Source: Salinicola endophyticus (GTDB lineage: Bacteria; Pseudomonadota; Gammaproteobacteria; Pseudomonadales; Halomonadaceae). Taken from it: 47,700 nucleotides of DNA. Shown one piece after another: positions 1 to 9,261 of the stretch. Under the pieces are notes generated by a model that did not search any database, was not told the DNA's origin, and was given only the letters and a program-made list of their open reading frames with translations. The stretch is from positions 450,179 through 497,878 of the forward strand of contig NZ_PZJO01000004.1 in assembly GCF_003206575.1 (NCBI RefSeq). Direction: 5' to 3'. A program made the translations under genes and the position numbers. Numbering within the stretch: position 1 is the stretch's first letter; each line of letters begins with the position of its first letter.

Positions 1-42
1 TGTCGTGGGCTTTTTTTGCGCTACCTGGGGGCGCGGCGGCGC

Positions 43-1647
43 TCAGTGGCGGAAGTGGCGCATTCCCGTGAACACCATCGCGATGTCGGCTTCGTTGGCG
101 GCGGCGATCACTTCGTCGTCACGCATCGAACCGCCGGGCTGGATGACCGCGGTGATGCCGGCTGCGGCGGCGTTGTCGAGGCCGTCGCGGAAGGGGAAGA
201 AGGCATCGGAAGCCATCACCGAGCCGGCCACCTGAAGGCCGGCGTGCTCGGCCTTGATGCCGGCGATGCGGGCCGAGTTGATGCGGCTCATCTGGCCGGC
301 GCCGACCCCCACGGTCTGACGGTCGCGGGCGTAGACGATGGCGTTGGACTTGACGAACTTGGCCACCTTCCAGGCGAACACCAGGTCATGCAGTTCGCGC
401 TCGCTGGGCGCGCGGCGGGTCACCACCTTGAGCTCGTCGGCGGTGATCATGCCGGTGTCCCGGCTCTGCACCAGCAGACCGCCGTTGACGCGCTTGTAAT
501 CCCAGCCCTCGCCGCTGCGTGCCGGCAGCTCGCCGCACTCCAGCAGGCGCACGTTGGCCTTGCTGGCGACCGCTTCACGCGCCGCGGTGGAGATCGTCGG
601 GGCGATGATCACCTCGACGAACTGGCGCGCGACGATCGCCGCGGCGGTCTCGCCGTCCAGCTCGCGGTTGAAGGCGATGATGCCGCCGAAGGCCGACTCG
701 CTGTCGGTGGCGAAGGCCAATTCGTAGGCTTTGAGGATACCGCCCTCGGCTTCGGGCACCACCGACACGCCGCACGGGTTGGCGTGCTTGACGATCACGC
801 AGGCGGGCTTGGTGAACGATTTCACGCACTCCAGCGCGGCGTCGGTGTCGGCGACGTTGTTGAACGACAGCGCCTTGCCCTGGAGCTGGTTGGCGGTGGC
901 GATGCTGGCCTCCGGCTCGACCTGGCCCCGTTCAACATAGAAGGCCGCCTTCTGGTGCGGGTTCTCGCCGTAGCGCATGCCCTGCTTCTTGCTGAACTGC
1001 AGTGACAGCGTGCGCGGGAAGTCGGGCTCACCGCTGCCCACTCGCTGGCCGAAGTAGTTGGCGATGGCGGCGTCGTAGGCGGCGGTATGCTCGAATGCCT
1101 TGATCGCCAGATCGAAGCGGGTCGCCTGGCTCACTGCCCCGTCATGACTGGCCATGTCCTTGAGCACCCGGCCGTAGTCGTCGGCATCTACCACGATGGT
1201 GGTGTGGGCATGGTTCTTGGCGCAGGCGCGGACCATGGTCGGGCCGCCGATGTCGATGTTCTCGACCGCGTCGGCGAGGCTGCAGTCGGGGTTGGCGACG
1301 GTGCGCTCGAATGGGTAGAGATTGACCACCACCAGGTCGATCGGCGCGATGTCGTGCTCGGCCATCACCGCATCGTCCTCGCCGCGACGGCCGAGGATGC
1401 CGCCGTGGATCTTGGGATGCAGCGTCTTGACGCGACCGTCCATGATCTCGGGGAAACCGGTGTGTGCGGAGACCTCGGTCACCGCGACATCGTTCTCCTG
1501 GAGCAGGCGGTAGGTGCCGCCGGTGGACAGCAGCTCGACGCCACGGCCGACGAGCTCACGAGCGAAGTCGACGATACCGGTCTTGTCGGAGACGCTGAGC
1601 AGGGCGCGGCTGACGGGGCGGGAGGAGGATGCGGAGTTTTGAGACAT
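43..1647 (-). CDS. purH: Bifunctional AICAR formyltransferase / IMP cyclohydrolase
   Basis: This 534-residue protein catalyses the last two steps of de novo purine synthesis in the cytosol: formylation of AICAR with 10-formyl-THF, then ring closure to IMP. The N-terminal cyclohydrolase (MGS-like) domain spans about residues 12-145 and contains the STGGTY motif near 41-46. The transformylase domain follows, with RYGENPHQ at 225-232 and the family's catalytic Lys-His pair in VKHANPCG (K287, H288). The length is that of a complete family member. Translation starts at ATG 1647; only a weak GAGTGGA lies upstream. It is the last gene of a minus-strand set, 103 bp after fis. The 42 bp left of its stop codon contain a seven-T run on the plus strand but no clear terminator for purH. 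Confidence 0.98.
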   Translation of the reverse strand: MSQNSASSSRPVSRALLSVSDKTGIVDFARELVGRGVELLSTGGTYRLLQENDVAVTEVSAHTGFPEIMDGRVKTLHPKIHGGILGRRGEDDAVMAEHDIAPIDLVVVNLYPFERTVANPDCSLADAVENIDIGGPTMVRACAKNHAHTTIVVDADDYGRVLKDMASHDGAVSQATRFDLAIKAFEHTAAYDAAIANYFGQRVGSGEPDFPRTLSLQFSKKQGMRYGENPHQKAAFYVERGQVEPEASIATANQLQGKALSFNNVADTDAALECVKSFTKPACVIVKHANPCGVSVVPEAEGGILKAYELAFATDSESAFGGIIAFNRELDGETAAAIVARQFVEVIIAPTISTAAREAVASKANVRLLECGELPARSGEGWDYKRVNGGLLVQSRDTGMITADELKVVTRRAPSERELHDLVFAWKVAKFVKSNAIVYARDRQTVGVGAGQMSRINSARIAGIKAEHAGLQVAGSVMASDAFFPFRDGLDNAAAAGITAVIQPGGSMRDDEVIAAANEADIAMVFTGMRHFRH

Positions 1648-1750
1648 GCCAATCCACTCTTGTCGGTCGATCGAACGCGCGCTGGAGGAGCTGAGAGTCC
1701 GAGCGGCGGGCGTTCGGTGGTGCCCCGCATGGGCGAGGCGAGGGGGAGAA

Positions 1751-2059
1751 TCAGATCAGGTCGTACTGCTTGAGCTTCTTGCGCAGGGTGCCTCGATTGA
1801 GGCCCAGCAGCTCGGCGGCGCGGGTCTGGTTGCCTTCGACATGGCGCATCACGACGTCGAGCAGCGGCGCCTCCACCTCGGCCAGCACCATGGTGTAGAG
1901 ATGCGACACCGATTCGCCCTCGAGATGGGTGAAGTAGCGCTCCATCACCTGCTCGACGCACTCACGCAGGGTGACTTGAGAGCTCTGCTCGGCCATATGA
2001 AGGGATTCGACCTCCAGCGGCGAATTGCCGTCGAGGTCCAGAGGCTGCCGACTGTTCAT
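1751..2059 (-). CDS. fis: Nucleoid-associated DNA-binding protein Fis
   Basis: This 102-residue small DNA-bending protein belongs to the Fis family, which shapes the nucleoid and modulates rRNA, recombination and many growth-phase promoters as a dimer. The C-terminal helix-turn-helix is clear at about residues 79-98 ([18 protein letters not shown]), and the N-terminal part carries the acidic and beta-hairpin region typical of gammaproteobacterial Fis. The start codon overlaps the dusB stop codon as ATGA (2056-2059), the translationally coupled dusB-fis arrangement known across gammaproteobacteria. In that arrangement expression comes from the promoter upstream of dusB, in or beyond the 3088-3244 gap. 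Confidence 0.97.
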   Translation of the reverse strand: MNSRQPLDLDGNSPLEVESLHMAEQSSQVTLRECVEQVMERYFTHLEGESVSHLYTMVLAEVEAPLLDVVMRHVEGNQTRAAELLGLNRGTLRKKLKQYDLI

Positions 2060-3087
2060 GCTGCGTGAATTCCGTTGTCGATCGCGGTGTCGCCACGAAA
2101 GAGTTCATGAAGAAAAGCGAACTGCTCCGCGCTCTGCTCGAGCCGGTTGAAACGCGCGCGGTGCTCACGCCGGGGGTCGCGGGAAGCGAGGTACCAGCCG
2201 ATATGCTTGCGCGCCACGCGCACCCCGAGATAGTCGCCGTAGTGGGCGTGCAGTGCCGTCAGATGTCGGCGCATGGTGTCCTCGATCTCCTCGAGGCTGG
2301 GCGCCGGGTGCTCGCGACCGGTGCGCAGGTAGTGCTCGATCTCGCGAAACAGCCACGGGTTACCCTGGGCGCCACGGCCGATCATCACCGCATCGGCGCC
2401 GGTATGGGCGAGCACCTCGGCGGCCCTTTGCGGCGTGGTGATATCGCCGTTGGCGAACACCGGGATCGATACCTGCTGCTTGATCGCGGCAATGGTGTCG
2501 TACTCGGCGCTGCCGCTGTAACGCTGCTCGCGGGTCCGCCCGTGGACTGCCAGGGCGGCGATGCCGGCGTTCTCGGCGAGGCGCGCGACGCGTAGCGCAT
2601 TCCGGGTCTGCTCGCACCAGCCGGTGCGGATCTTGAGGGTCACCGGAATCTCGACCGCGGCGACCACCGCGGTGAGAATGTCGTCGACCAGGCGCTCGTC
2701 ACGCAGCAGGGCCGAACCGGCGGCCTTGTTGCACACCTTCTTCGCCGGGCAACCCATGTTGATATCGATGATCTCGGCCCCGGCGGCGGCGTTCATGCGC
2801 GCGGCCTCGGCCAGCATCTGCGGATCGCCACCGGCGATCTGGACCGAACGCGGGCCGGGTTCGCCACGGTGGATCAGGCGTTGACGCGACTTGCGGGTGT
2901 GCCAGAGCCGGCTGTCCGAGGTCACCATCTCCGACACCACCAGGCCCGCGCCGAGCTCGCGACAGAGCTGGCGGAAGGGGCGATCGGTGACGCCGGCCAT
3001 GGGCGCCAGGATGACCCGGTTGGGCAGTGTGTGGCAGCCGATGCGGGGCAACTCACGCTCGGGCTGCGCGGACACGGCTTCACGCAT
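2056..3087 (-). CDS. dusB: tRNA-dihydrouridine synthase B
   Basis: This 343-residue FMN-dependent enzyme reduces uridine to dihydrouridine in the tRNA D-loop. The N-terminal TIM barrel opens with the flavin-binding segment VILAPMAGVTDRPFR (residues 25-39). The family signature INMGCPAKKVC at 109-119 contains the conserved catalytic cysteine (C113). HGRTREQRYSG and GRGAQGNPW, typical of DusB, follow. An in-frame extension reaches 3210, but the ATG at 3087 gives the usual family length and is preferred. The gene is coupled to fis by a 4-bp stop/start overlap. Confidence 0.96.
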   Translation of the reverse strand: MREAVSAQPERELPRIGCHTLPNRVILAPMAGVTDRPFRQLCRELGAGLVVSEMVTSDSRLWHTRKSRQRLIHRGEPGPRSVQIAGGDPQMLAEAARMNAAAGAEIIDINMGCPAKKVCNKAAGSALLRDERLVDDILTAVVAAVEIPVTLKIRTGWCEQTRNALRVARLAENAGIAALAVHGRTREQRYSGSAEYDTIAAIKQQVSIPVFANGDITTPQRAAEVLAHTGADAVMIGRGAQGNPWLFREIEHYLRTGREHPAPSLEEIEDTMRRHLTALHAHYGDYLGVRVARKHIGWYLASRDPRREHRARFNRLEQSAEQFAFLHELFRGDTAIDNGIHAA

Positions 3088-3244
3088 CGTTACAGAGGCT
3101 CGGGGAAAACGGGAAGCTATGATACCGGGCGCCCCGGCTTTGTTGAAGCGCTGTTTGGCCGCACCCCCGGGGAGAAACGGCTTGCAAACGCCCCGGACAG
3201 GGGCAGCCACGCGGGCGGCGGTGCCTGGGCACCGCCACTGCGGC

Positions 3245-4147
3245 TCAGGCGGAGGGGCGCTCGCCGCTCAGCAGCACCCAGCCCTCTTTCTCCTGCGGTG
3301 GCGCCATGCGCAGGCCCTGGTCGCGGTAGGCGTCGAGCACGCTCTCTGCCTGGGCGGCAAGGATGCCGGAGAGCGCCAGGCGCCCGCCGGGCGCGACGCG
3401 GCCAGCGATCTCGGCGGCGAGCTCGATCAGCGGGCCGGCGAGGATATTGGCTACGACGACCTCGAAACGGCCCTGGCCGAGACGCTCCGGATACTCCAGC
3501 AGCAGGCGGCTGTCATCGAGCTGATTGCGCTCGGCGTTGTCGCGGCTGGCCTGCAGCGCCTGGGGGTCGAGATCCACGCCGACCGCGGTATCCGCCCCCA
3601 GCTTGAGGGCGGCGATGGCGAGAATGCCCGAGCCGCAGCCGTAATCGAGCACCTGCACGGCGTTTAAGGGCTGGGCGTCGAGCCAGCCGAGACACAGCGC
3701 GGTGGTGGGGTGGGTCCCGGTGCCGAAGGCGAGGCCCGGGTCGAGCAGCAGATTGACCGCCTGGGGGTCGGGGGCGGCGTGCCAGCTGGGCACGATCCAC
3801 AGCCGCTCGCCCATGCGCAGCGGCTCGAAGCCGTCCATCCACTCACGCTCCCAGTCACGGTCGGCGAGCAGTTCGTACTCGATCTGTGGCGCGGGGTCTT
3901 CCGGCGTCTGTTCGGCCCAGGCCCGCTGGACCCGCTCGATCATCGCCTCGACCCCCTCGAGATCGTCGTAGAGGCCGGTCAGGATCGTCTCCTGCCACAG
4001 CGGTGTGGTGCCGCTGTCGGGCTCGAAGACCGGGTCGTCGTGGGCATCCTGCAGGGTGATCGCGCTGGCGCCCTCGGCAAGCAGCAGCTCCTCGAGCCAC
4101 TCGGCCTGTTCGGGGGCGATATGGGCCTTGAGTTGTAGCCACGCCAT
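3245..4147 (-). CDS. prmA: Ribosomal protein L11 lysine methyltransferase
   Basis: This 300-residue SAM-dependent methyltransferase trimethylates ribosomal protein L11. The N-terminal substrate-recognition domain covers roughly residues 1-100. A PrmA hallmark, LLLDPGLAFGTGTHPTT, lies at 133-149, and the SAM-binding motif I, VLDYGCGSGILAIAA, at 166-180. AAGGAG lies 8 bases upstream of the ATG, supporting the start. The gene lies 110 bp downstream of accC, separated by a perfect inverted repeat at 4184-4244, so it may be partly co-transcribed with accBC. Confidence 0.96.
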   Translation of the reverse strand: MAWLQLKAHIAPEQAEWLEELLLAEGASAITLQDAHDDPVFEPDSGTTPLWQETILTGLYDDLEGVEAMIERVQRAWAEQTPEDPAPQIEYELLADRDWEREWMDGFEPLRMGERLWIVPSWHAAPDPQAVNLLLDPGLAFGTGTHPTTALCLGWLDAQPLNAVQVLDYGCGSGILAIAALKLGADTAVGVDLDPQALQASRDNAERNQLDDSRLLLEYPERLGQGRFEVVVANILAGPLIELAAEIAGRVAPGGRLALSGILAAQAESVLDAYRDQGLRMAPPQEKEGWVLLSGERPSA

Positions 4148-4183
4148 GGCGGCACTCCTTGGTCTCGTCGGTGGGGGCGAACG

Positions 4184-4244
4184 CAGACGGGGCGGTCATC
4201 TCGAGGGCTGTCGACAGATCCCCAGAGCATGACCGCCCCGTCTG
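4184..4244. repeat. Perfect 16-bp inverted repeat between accC and prmA
   Basis: CAGACGGGGCGGTCAT at 4184-4199 pairs exactly with ATGACCGCCCCGTCTG at 4229-4244. The 29-base loop contains a second palindrome, CTGTCGACAG (4208-4217). Neither strand has a U-rich tail, so this is not a classical terminator. It could act as an attenuator or mRNA-stability element between accBC and prmA. Confidence 0.75.
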
Positions 4245-4257
4245 GACGCGCTGCGAA

Positions 4258-5601
4258 TCAGCTCAGGCCGAGCTTCTTCTCGAGGTAGTGGATGTTGACC
4301 CCACCTTTCTGGAAGGCGCTGTCACGCACCAGATCCTTCTGCAGGTCGGTGTTGGTCTTGATCCCCTCCACCAGCAGCTCGTCGAGCGCATTGCGCATGC
4401 GCACCAGGGCGATCTCGCGATCCGCTCCCCAGGTGATCAGCTTGCCGATCAGCGAGTCGTAGTGGGGCGGCACGGTGTAGCCGGTGTAGATGTGCGAGTC
4501 CATGCGCACGCCCAGGCCACCCGGTGGGTGGTAGAGATTGATCTTGCCGGGCGAGGGCATGAAGGTGCGCGAATCCTCGGCGTTGATGCGGCACTCGAAG
4601 GCGTGACCGTTGAGCTGGACCTCCTCCTGGCGGATCGACAGGGGCAGGCCGCTGGCGATGCGCAGCTGCTCCTTGACGATATCCACCCCGGTGACCATCT
4701 CGGTGACCGGATGCTCCACCTGGACGCGGGTGTTCATCTCGATGAAGAAGAACTGGCCATTCTCGTAGAGGAACTCGAAAGTCCCTGCGCCGCGGTAGTT
4801 GATCTCGATACAGGCGTCGGTACACGCCTTGAGCACCTGGGCGCGCGCTTCGGGGTCGAGGTGCGGCGCGGGGGCCTCCTCCAGCACCTTCTGGTGGCGC
4901 CGCTGCAGCGAGCAGTCGCGATCATAAAGGTGGATAGCGTTGCCCTGGCCGTCGGCGATCACCTGGACTTCCACGTGACGCGGATTCTCCAGGAACTTCT
5001 CCATGTAGACGGTGCCGTCACCGAACGCCGCGGCCGCCTCGGCCCGGGTCACGCTGACCGCCTTGGCCACTTCGTCGTCGTTGCGCACCACGCGCATGCC
5101 GCGGCCACCGCCGCCGGCCGCGGCCTTGATGATCACCGGGTAGCCGATGCGCGCGGCGATCCGGCGGATCTCCTCGCCATCCTCCGGCAGCGGGCCGTCG
5201 GAGCCGGGCACCGTGGGCACGCCGGCCTCCTTCATGGCGTTGATCGCGCTGACCTTGTCGCCCATCAGGCGAATGGTCTCGGCGCGCGGACCGACGAACA
5301 CGAAGCCCGAGCGCTCGACCTGCTCGGCAAAGTTGGCGTTCTCGGAGAGGAAGCCGTAACCGGGGTGGATCGCCGTCGAGTCGGTGACTTCGGCGGCACT
5401 GATCAGTGCCGGGATATTGAGATAGGACTGCGCGGACGACGCCGGGCCGATACAGACCGCTTCGTCCGCCAGCCGCACGTGCATCAGGTCGCGGTCGGCC
5501 TTGGAGTGGACCGCCACGGTCTTGATCCCCAGCTCCTTGCACGCGCGCAGGACGCGCAGCGCAATCTCGCCTCGGTTGGCGATGAGTACCTTGTCCAACA
5601 T
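4258..5601 (-). CDS. accC: Acetyl-CoA carboxylase, biotin carboxylase subunit
   Basis: This 447-residue ATP-grasp enzyme carboxylates the biotin carried by AccB, the first half-reaction of acetyl-CoA carboxylase and the entry to fatty-acid synthesis. The glycine-rich ATP loop GGGGRGMR is at residues 163-170. The active-site signature [13 protein letters not shown] at 289-301 contains the expected Asn290, Arg292 and Glu296. Length and ends match complete AccC proteins. It follows accB after 21 bp, the common accB-accC operon that keeps the two subunits in balance. The ribosome-binding site is weak (GGGCGAAACC). Confidence 0.98.
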   Translation of the reverse strand: MLDKVLIANRGEIALRVLRACKELGIKTVAVHSKADRDLMHVRLADEAVCIGPASSAQSYLNIPALISAAEVTDSTAIHPGYGFLSENANFAEQVERSGFVFVGPRAETIRLMGDKVSAINAMKEAGVPTVPGSDGPLPEDGEEIRRIAARIGYPVIIKAAAGGGGRGMRVVRNDDEVAKAVSVTRAEAAAAFGDGTVYMEKFLENPRHVEVQVIADGQGNAIHLYDRDCSLQRRHQKVLEEAPAPHLDPEARAQVLKACTDACIEINYRGAGTFEFLYENGQFFFIEMNTRVQVEHPVTEMVTGVDIVKEQLRIASGLPLSIRQEEVQLNGHAFECRINAEDSRTFMPSPGKINLYHPPGGLGVRMDSHIYTGYTVPPHYDSLIGKLITWGADREIALVRMRNALDELLVEGIKTNTDLQKDLVRDSAFQKGGVNIHYLEKKLGLS

Positions 5602-5622
5602 GATGGTTTCGCCCGTGTCGCC

Positions 5623-6090
5623 TTAGTTGATGATGATCATCGGCTGGTCGAACTCGACCGGCTCGCCATCCTCGACCAGGATTGCCTCGACCACGCCGTC
5701 TTTGTCGGCTTCGATCTGGTTCATCATTTTCATCGCTTCGACGATGCACACGGTATCGCCTTTCTTGACGCTCTGCCCGGTTTCCACGAACGCCTTGGCG
5801 CCCGGTGCCGGCGAGCGGTAGAAGGTGCCGACCATCGGCGAGGTGACCGCGTGGCCCAGCGGCTGGACCGGTGCCGGCTCGGCCGGGTCGGCGGCCGGAG
5901 CGCTCGGCTCGGGCGCATGCTGCGGTGCGTAGTGCATCGACTGGGGCATCATCATCGGCTGCTGAGCGGCACCGAAACCGTGGGGGTGACGGCTGATACG
6001 CACCGACTCTTCCCCTTCCTGGATCTCGATTTCGCTGATGTTGGACTCTTCGAGCAGTTCGATGAGTTTCTTGACTTTGCGGATATCCAT
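5623..6090 (-). CDS. accB: Biotin carboxyl carrier protein of acetyl-CoA carboxylase
   Basis: This 155-residue carrier shuttles carboxybiotin between AccC and the carboxyltransferase. The N-terminal dimerisation segment (about 1-35) is followed by a Pro/Ala/Met-rich linker (about 40-80) and a C-terminal biotinyl domain. The biotin attachment motif [14 protein letters not shown] places the modified lysine at K121. Order aroQ-accB-accC on the minus strand is standard for gammaproteobacteria. The 105-bp gap from aroQ allows either readthrough or a separate promoter; I see no convincing sigma-70 site in it. Confidence 0.98.
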   Translation of the reverse strand: MDIRKVKKLIELLEESNISEIEIQEGEESVRISRHPHGFGAAQQPMMMPQSMHYAPQHAPEPSAPAADPAEPAPVQPLGHAVTSPMVGTFYRSPAPGAKAFVETGQSVKKGDTVCIVEAMKMMNQIEADKDGVVEAILVEDGEPVEFDQPMIIIN

Positions 6091-6195
6091 GGCGATGTCT
6101 TGGCTCCGTGATAATGAAAGAAGTGGTGATGATGGCCTGGGGTGGCTAGCGGAAAACCACCCGGAAACCGGCGTGCCCGCGCCAACGCATGGCGT

Positions 6196-6639
6196 TCAGT
6201 CGCGCGCCAGTTGAGCCATGGCCGCGTCCAGCGCCAGGCTGTAGCTGTCGGCGCCGAAACCGGCAATGACGCCGCGCGCGACGTCGGTGAAGTAGGAGTG
6301 GGCGCGGAACGGCTCGCGCGCGTGCACGTTCGACAGGTGCAGCTCGATGAACGGAATGGCGACGCCGGTGAGGGCATCGCGCAGCGCCACGCTGGTATGC
6401 GTGAAGGCGGCCGGATTGAGCAGGATGAAGTCGATCCGCTCCTCGCGGGCACGGTGAACACGTTCGACCAGCTCGTGCTCGGCGTTGGACTGCAGCCACT
6501 CGAGCTGGTGACCGGCGGACAGCGCGCGCTGGGTCAGCGTCACGCGGATATCGTCGAGGGTCGTGGTCCCGTAGACCTCGGGCTCGCGGGTACCCAGCAG
6601 GTTGAGATTGGGGCCGTTGAGAACCAGTAGTCTAGCCAT
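6196..6639 (-). CDS. aroQ: Type II 3-dehydroquinate dehydratase
   Basis: This 147-residue dodecameric cytosolic enzyme dehydrates 3-dehydroquinate in the shikimate pathway. The N-terminal signature [13 protein letters not shown] is at residues 4-16. The catalytic tyrosine is in EPEVYG (Y23), and the catalytic His of the [14 protein letters not shown] block is H101. NPAAFTHTS at 75-83 is the substrate-binding loop. ATG 6639 is chosen over the in-frame codon at 6699 because it sits 6 bases after AAGGA and gives the normal family length. Confidence 0.97.
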   Translation of the reverse strand: MARLLVLNGPNLNLLGTREPEVYGTTTLDDIRVTLTQRALSAGHQLEWLQSNAEHELVERVHRAREERIDFILLNPAAFTHTSVALRDALTGVAIPFIELHLSNVHAREPFRAHSYFTDVARGVIAGFGADSYSLALDAAMAQLARD

Positions 6640-6921
6640 GCCTGTCCTTGCGCTGTTAACCCTGTCGTACTTCGCTGAGATGACGTCACTTTCATGCAAG
6701 ATGGCAGCACGAGAGACTCATTTACGCTGCTGCAGGAGTTTGCCGAAAAAAGCTTAGGGTGTCTAGCCTGAGACGCGAACGACGTTCGCTAACCGCCCGT
6801 CGGGGGCGTGTTCCGCGGGCTATATCCGCGGGCTATATCCGGGAGCTTGGGCTCGCACCCCGGCGGGCTTCTCAGGGTTTGCACGACAAGTCGGTGAGCG
6901 CCGGCAATGTTCGTATAAAGC
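6640..6921. other. aroQ-dsbD intergenic region with a 13-bp tandem duplication
   Basis: This 282-bp gap separates the dsbD stop from the aroQ start and should contain the aroQ-accBC promoter, although I cannot point to a good -35/-10 pair. It holds a perfect head-to-tail duplication of CCGCGGGCTATAT (6813-6825 and 6826-6838). No plausible gene is seen. Confidence 0.5.
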
Positions 6922-9030
6922 CTAGCCGCGCTCTGCCGGCGGGGTGATGGCATCGAGATGTGCCGCCAGTGTAGTGGCATCGACCTCACCCTGGATGCGC
7001 GCGGCGCGCCTTTCGCCGCTGTTGTCGAAAAACAGCAGTGCCGGCGGACCGAAGAGCCCGTAGTGCGAGAGCAGAGCCCGGCTAGCCGTACTATCGGCGC
7101 TGACGTCGGCGCGGATCAGCGTGAAAGCGGCCAGGCGCTGGGCCACCGCGGGCGCGGGGAATACCTCGTGCTCCATCACCTGACAGGCGATGCACCAGTC
7201 GGCACTGACATCGAGCATCACCGGGCGGCCGTCGCCTCGGGCCTTGTCCAGCGCCGCCTGTAGCTGGGCGTTGTCGGTGACGGTGGTGAACCGGGGGGCC
7301 GGGGCACTCGTCGCGGTGCCATTCGAGATGCTGGGCGCGAGCGGACGCAGTGGGTCGCTGCCGCCCTGGGCGGCGCCCCATGCCAGCGCCACGCCCCACA
7401 CCAGCAGCAGCCAGCCCACCGCCTGACGCAGCCGCGGCCAGCCCGGCGGTGTGCGCAGATCGAGGGCGCCCAGGGCCAGCGCACAGGCGAGTGCCAGCAG
7501 TGCCCACAGCAGCAGGGTCAGCGGCCCGGGCAGTAGGCGCGCCAGCAGCCAGATGGCCAGCCCCAGCAGGAGCACCCCGAAGAGCGCCTTGACCCCATTC
7601 ATCCAGGCGCCTGCCCGCGGCAGCAGTTGGGCGCCGAAGGTGCCGACGACCACCAGCGGCAGACCCATGCCCAGCCCCAGCGCGAGCAGGGCCAGGGCAC
7701 CGCCGAGGCTATCGCCGGTGGTGGAGATGAACACCAGCGCGCCGGCCAGTGGCGCCGAGACGCAGGGCGAGACCACCAGCACCGAGAGTGCGCCGGCGGC
7801 GGCCAGGCCCAGTGGGCCACTGCGCTGCAGGCGCTGCTGCCAGGCATCCGCACGCTGACGCAGGCGGCTCGGCAGGCGCAGCTCGAAGGCGCCGAACAGG
7901 GCGGCGGCAAAGGCGGCGAAGAGCAGGGCCAGCGGAATCAGTACCCATGCCGACTGCAGCCGCGCCTGCAGGTTGAGCGAGGCGCCGAACAGGCCCATCA
8001 GGGTGCCGAGCAGAGTAAAGGTAGCGGCCATGCCTGCCACGTAACTGAGCGAGAGCCCCAGGGCGCGCCGCCGCGAGGCGTTCTGGCCAACGATGATGGC
8101 GGTCAGGATGGGCAGCATTGGCAACACGCAGGGAGTGAAGGTCAAGCCCACGCCGGCGAGAAAGAAGAGCGCCAGGGTACCCAGCCCCAGACCCTGTCCG
8201 AGCAGCGCCTGGAACCGACCATCGGCGCTGAGCGGTACCGCGCTGCCGGCAGGCTCTCCAGGGGGCGCGCCAGGGGACGCATCGGGGCGGGGCGCTGCGG
8301 CGTGCTCGGCAGACTGGCCCAACGGCACGCTGTCACTGCTCAGCGTCTGAGCGGTTAGCGGATCGGCCTGGGGTAGAGGATCGGCCTGCGGTAGCGGATC
8401 GGCCTGGGGTAGCGGATCGGATAGAGGCAACGAATCGGCCTGGGAGGGTGACTCGAATAGCGGGTTGGCGTCGGCGCGGTGATTGCCGTCGGAGGCCAGG
8501 GGTGACGCCTGGGCATCGTCGCTGGCATCGGTGAACGCCGCTGGGGCGCCCCCGGCGCGGGCTGTGAGGCGCCAGTGCGCCGGCGGATAGCACAGGCCGG
8601 CATCGGCGCAGCCCTGGAAACTCAGTGTCAGCGCCAACGACGTGTCACCCCGCCGGGTGGCGGTCTCGGGTAGCGGAGCGCTCAGTACCACGGCATCGCG
8701 GAAGATATGCACGGGTCCCAGATAGGGATCCTGCTTGAACGTCCCGGGGGGTATCTTCAGCGGTGTCAGCGCCTCACCGTTGGCGTCCGTCAGGGCGAAG
8801 CGCTGGCGATAGAGGTAGTGGCCGGGGCGGGCACGCACGCCGACATAGACGCGTTCGGCGTCATGCCAGGCGTAGGCGTGGAAGGCCTCGGTCACCGGCA
8901 GGAACTCGGCCGGCTCGGCGCTGGCGAAGGGCGACGTGTCGCGAGGCGAGGAGAACGGGCTCTGGGCCAGCGCCAGTGGCGTCAGCAGGCAGAGCGCGAG
9001 GATGAGCAAGCAGCGCGAGAGAAACGACAT
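6922..9030 (-). CDS. dsbD: Thiol:disulfide interchange protein DsbD
   Basis: This 702-residue inner-membrane protein carries electrons from cytosolic thioredoxin to periplasmic DsbC and DsbG. A signal peptide (1-22) leads into the periplasmic alpha domain, with its redox cysteines C141 and C147 (QGCADAGLCYPP). A Pro/Ala/Ser-rich linker follows, then the eight-helix core with FTPCVLPMLPI (C301) and VSPCVSAPLAG. The C-terminal thioredoxin-like domain has SADWCIACQ. Start ATG 9030 is chosen because the signal peptide begins there; the in-frame extension to 9201 would bury it. The linker is unusual in containing three DPLPQA repeats encoded by an 18-bp tandem repeat. Confidence 0.96.
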   Translation of the reverse strand: MSFLSRCLLILALCLLTPLALAQSPFSSPRDTSPFASAEPAEFLPVTEAFHAYAWHDAERVYVGVRARPGHYLYRQRFALTDANGEALTPLKIPPGTFKQDPYLGPVHIFRDAVVLSAPLPETATRRGDTSLALTLSFQGCADAGLCYPPAHWRLTARAGGAPAAFTDASDDAQASPLASDGNHRADANPLFESPSQADSLPLSDPLPQADPLPQADPLPQADPLTAQTLSSDSVPLGQSAEHAAAPRPDASPGAPPGEPAGSAVPLSADGRFQALLGQGLGLGTLALFFLAGVGLTFTPCVLPMLPILTAIIVGQNASRRRALGLSLSYVAGMAATFTLLGTLMGLFGASLNLQARLQSAWVLIPLALLFAAFAAALFGAFELRLPSRLRQRADAWQQRLQRSGPLGLAAAGALSVLVVSPCVSAPLAGALVFISTTGDSLGGALALLALGLGMGLPLVVVGTFGAQLLPRAGAWMNGVKALFGVLLLGLAIWLLARLLPGPLTLLLWALLALACALALGALDLRTPPGWPRLRQAVGWLLLVWGVALAWGAAQGGSDPLRPLAPSISNGTATSAPAPRFTTVTDNAQLQAALDKARGDGRPVMLDVSADWCIACQVMEHEVFPAPAVAQRLAAFTLIRADVSADSTASRALLSHYGLFGPPALLFFDNSGERRAARIQGEVDATTLAAHLDAITPPAERG
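8359..8418 (-). repeat. dsbD: 18-bp tandem repeat in dsbD (DPLPQA x3)
   Basis: Three consecutive 18-bp units encode DPLPQA at residues 205-222 of DsbD, with partial copies on both sides. The repeat is in frame and lies in the flexible linker between the alpha domain and the membrane core, so copy-number change would alter linker length without disrupting the protein. Confidence 0.8.
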
Positions 9031-9261
9031 CCGTGACACGGGATCCTGAGCGGGTGGACGGGGCTGGGTGCGGTGAACTGGCAGGCCGCTGCCGTTTGGA
9101 GCGCGCCACGCGGCAAAAGTGCCCCACGGTGGCGCCCGCGGGCCCCTGGCAGCTTGCCTCCGGCATGCAGCGAAAGGCGAGCTGCGCGCCGCGGGTTGCA
9201 TGATAGGATAAGTGACAAACCTCTCCCACTGCCCTCAACTTCGTCAAGACAAGGATCGTCC

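Noticed and set aside
1-42. Terminator for purH near the left edge
   Set aside because: The T run lies on the plus strand and would be an A run in the purH transcript; no stem of useful length precedes it.
4159-6111. Plus-strand reading frame of 650 codons across accC and accB
   Set aside because: Antisense to accC and accB, whose identities are certain; no family signature.
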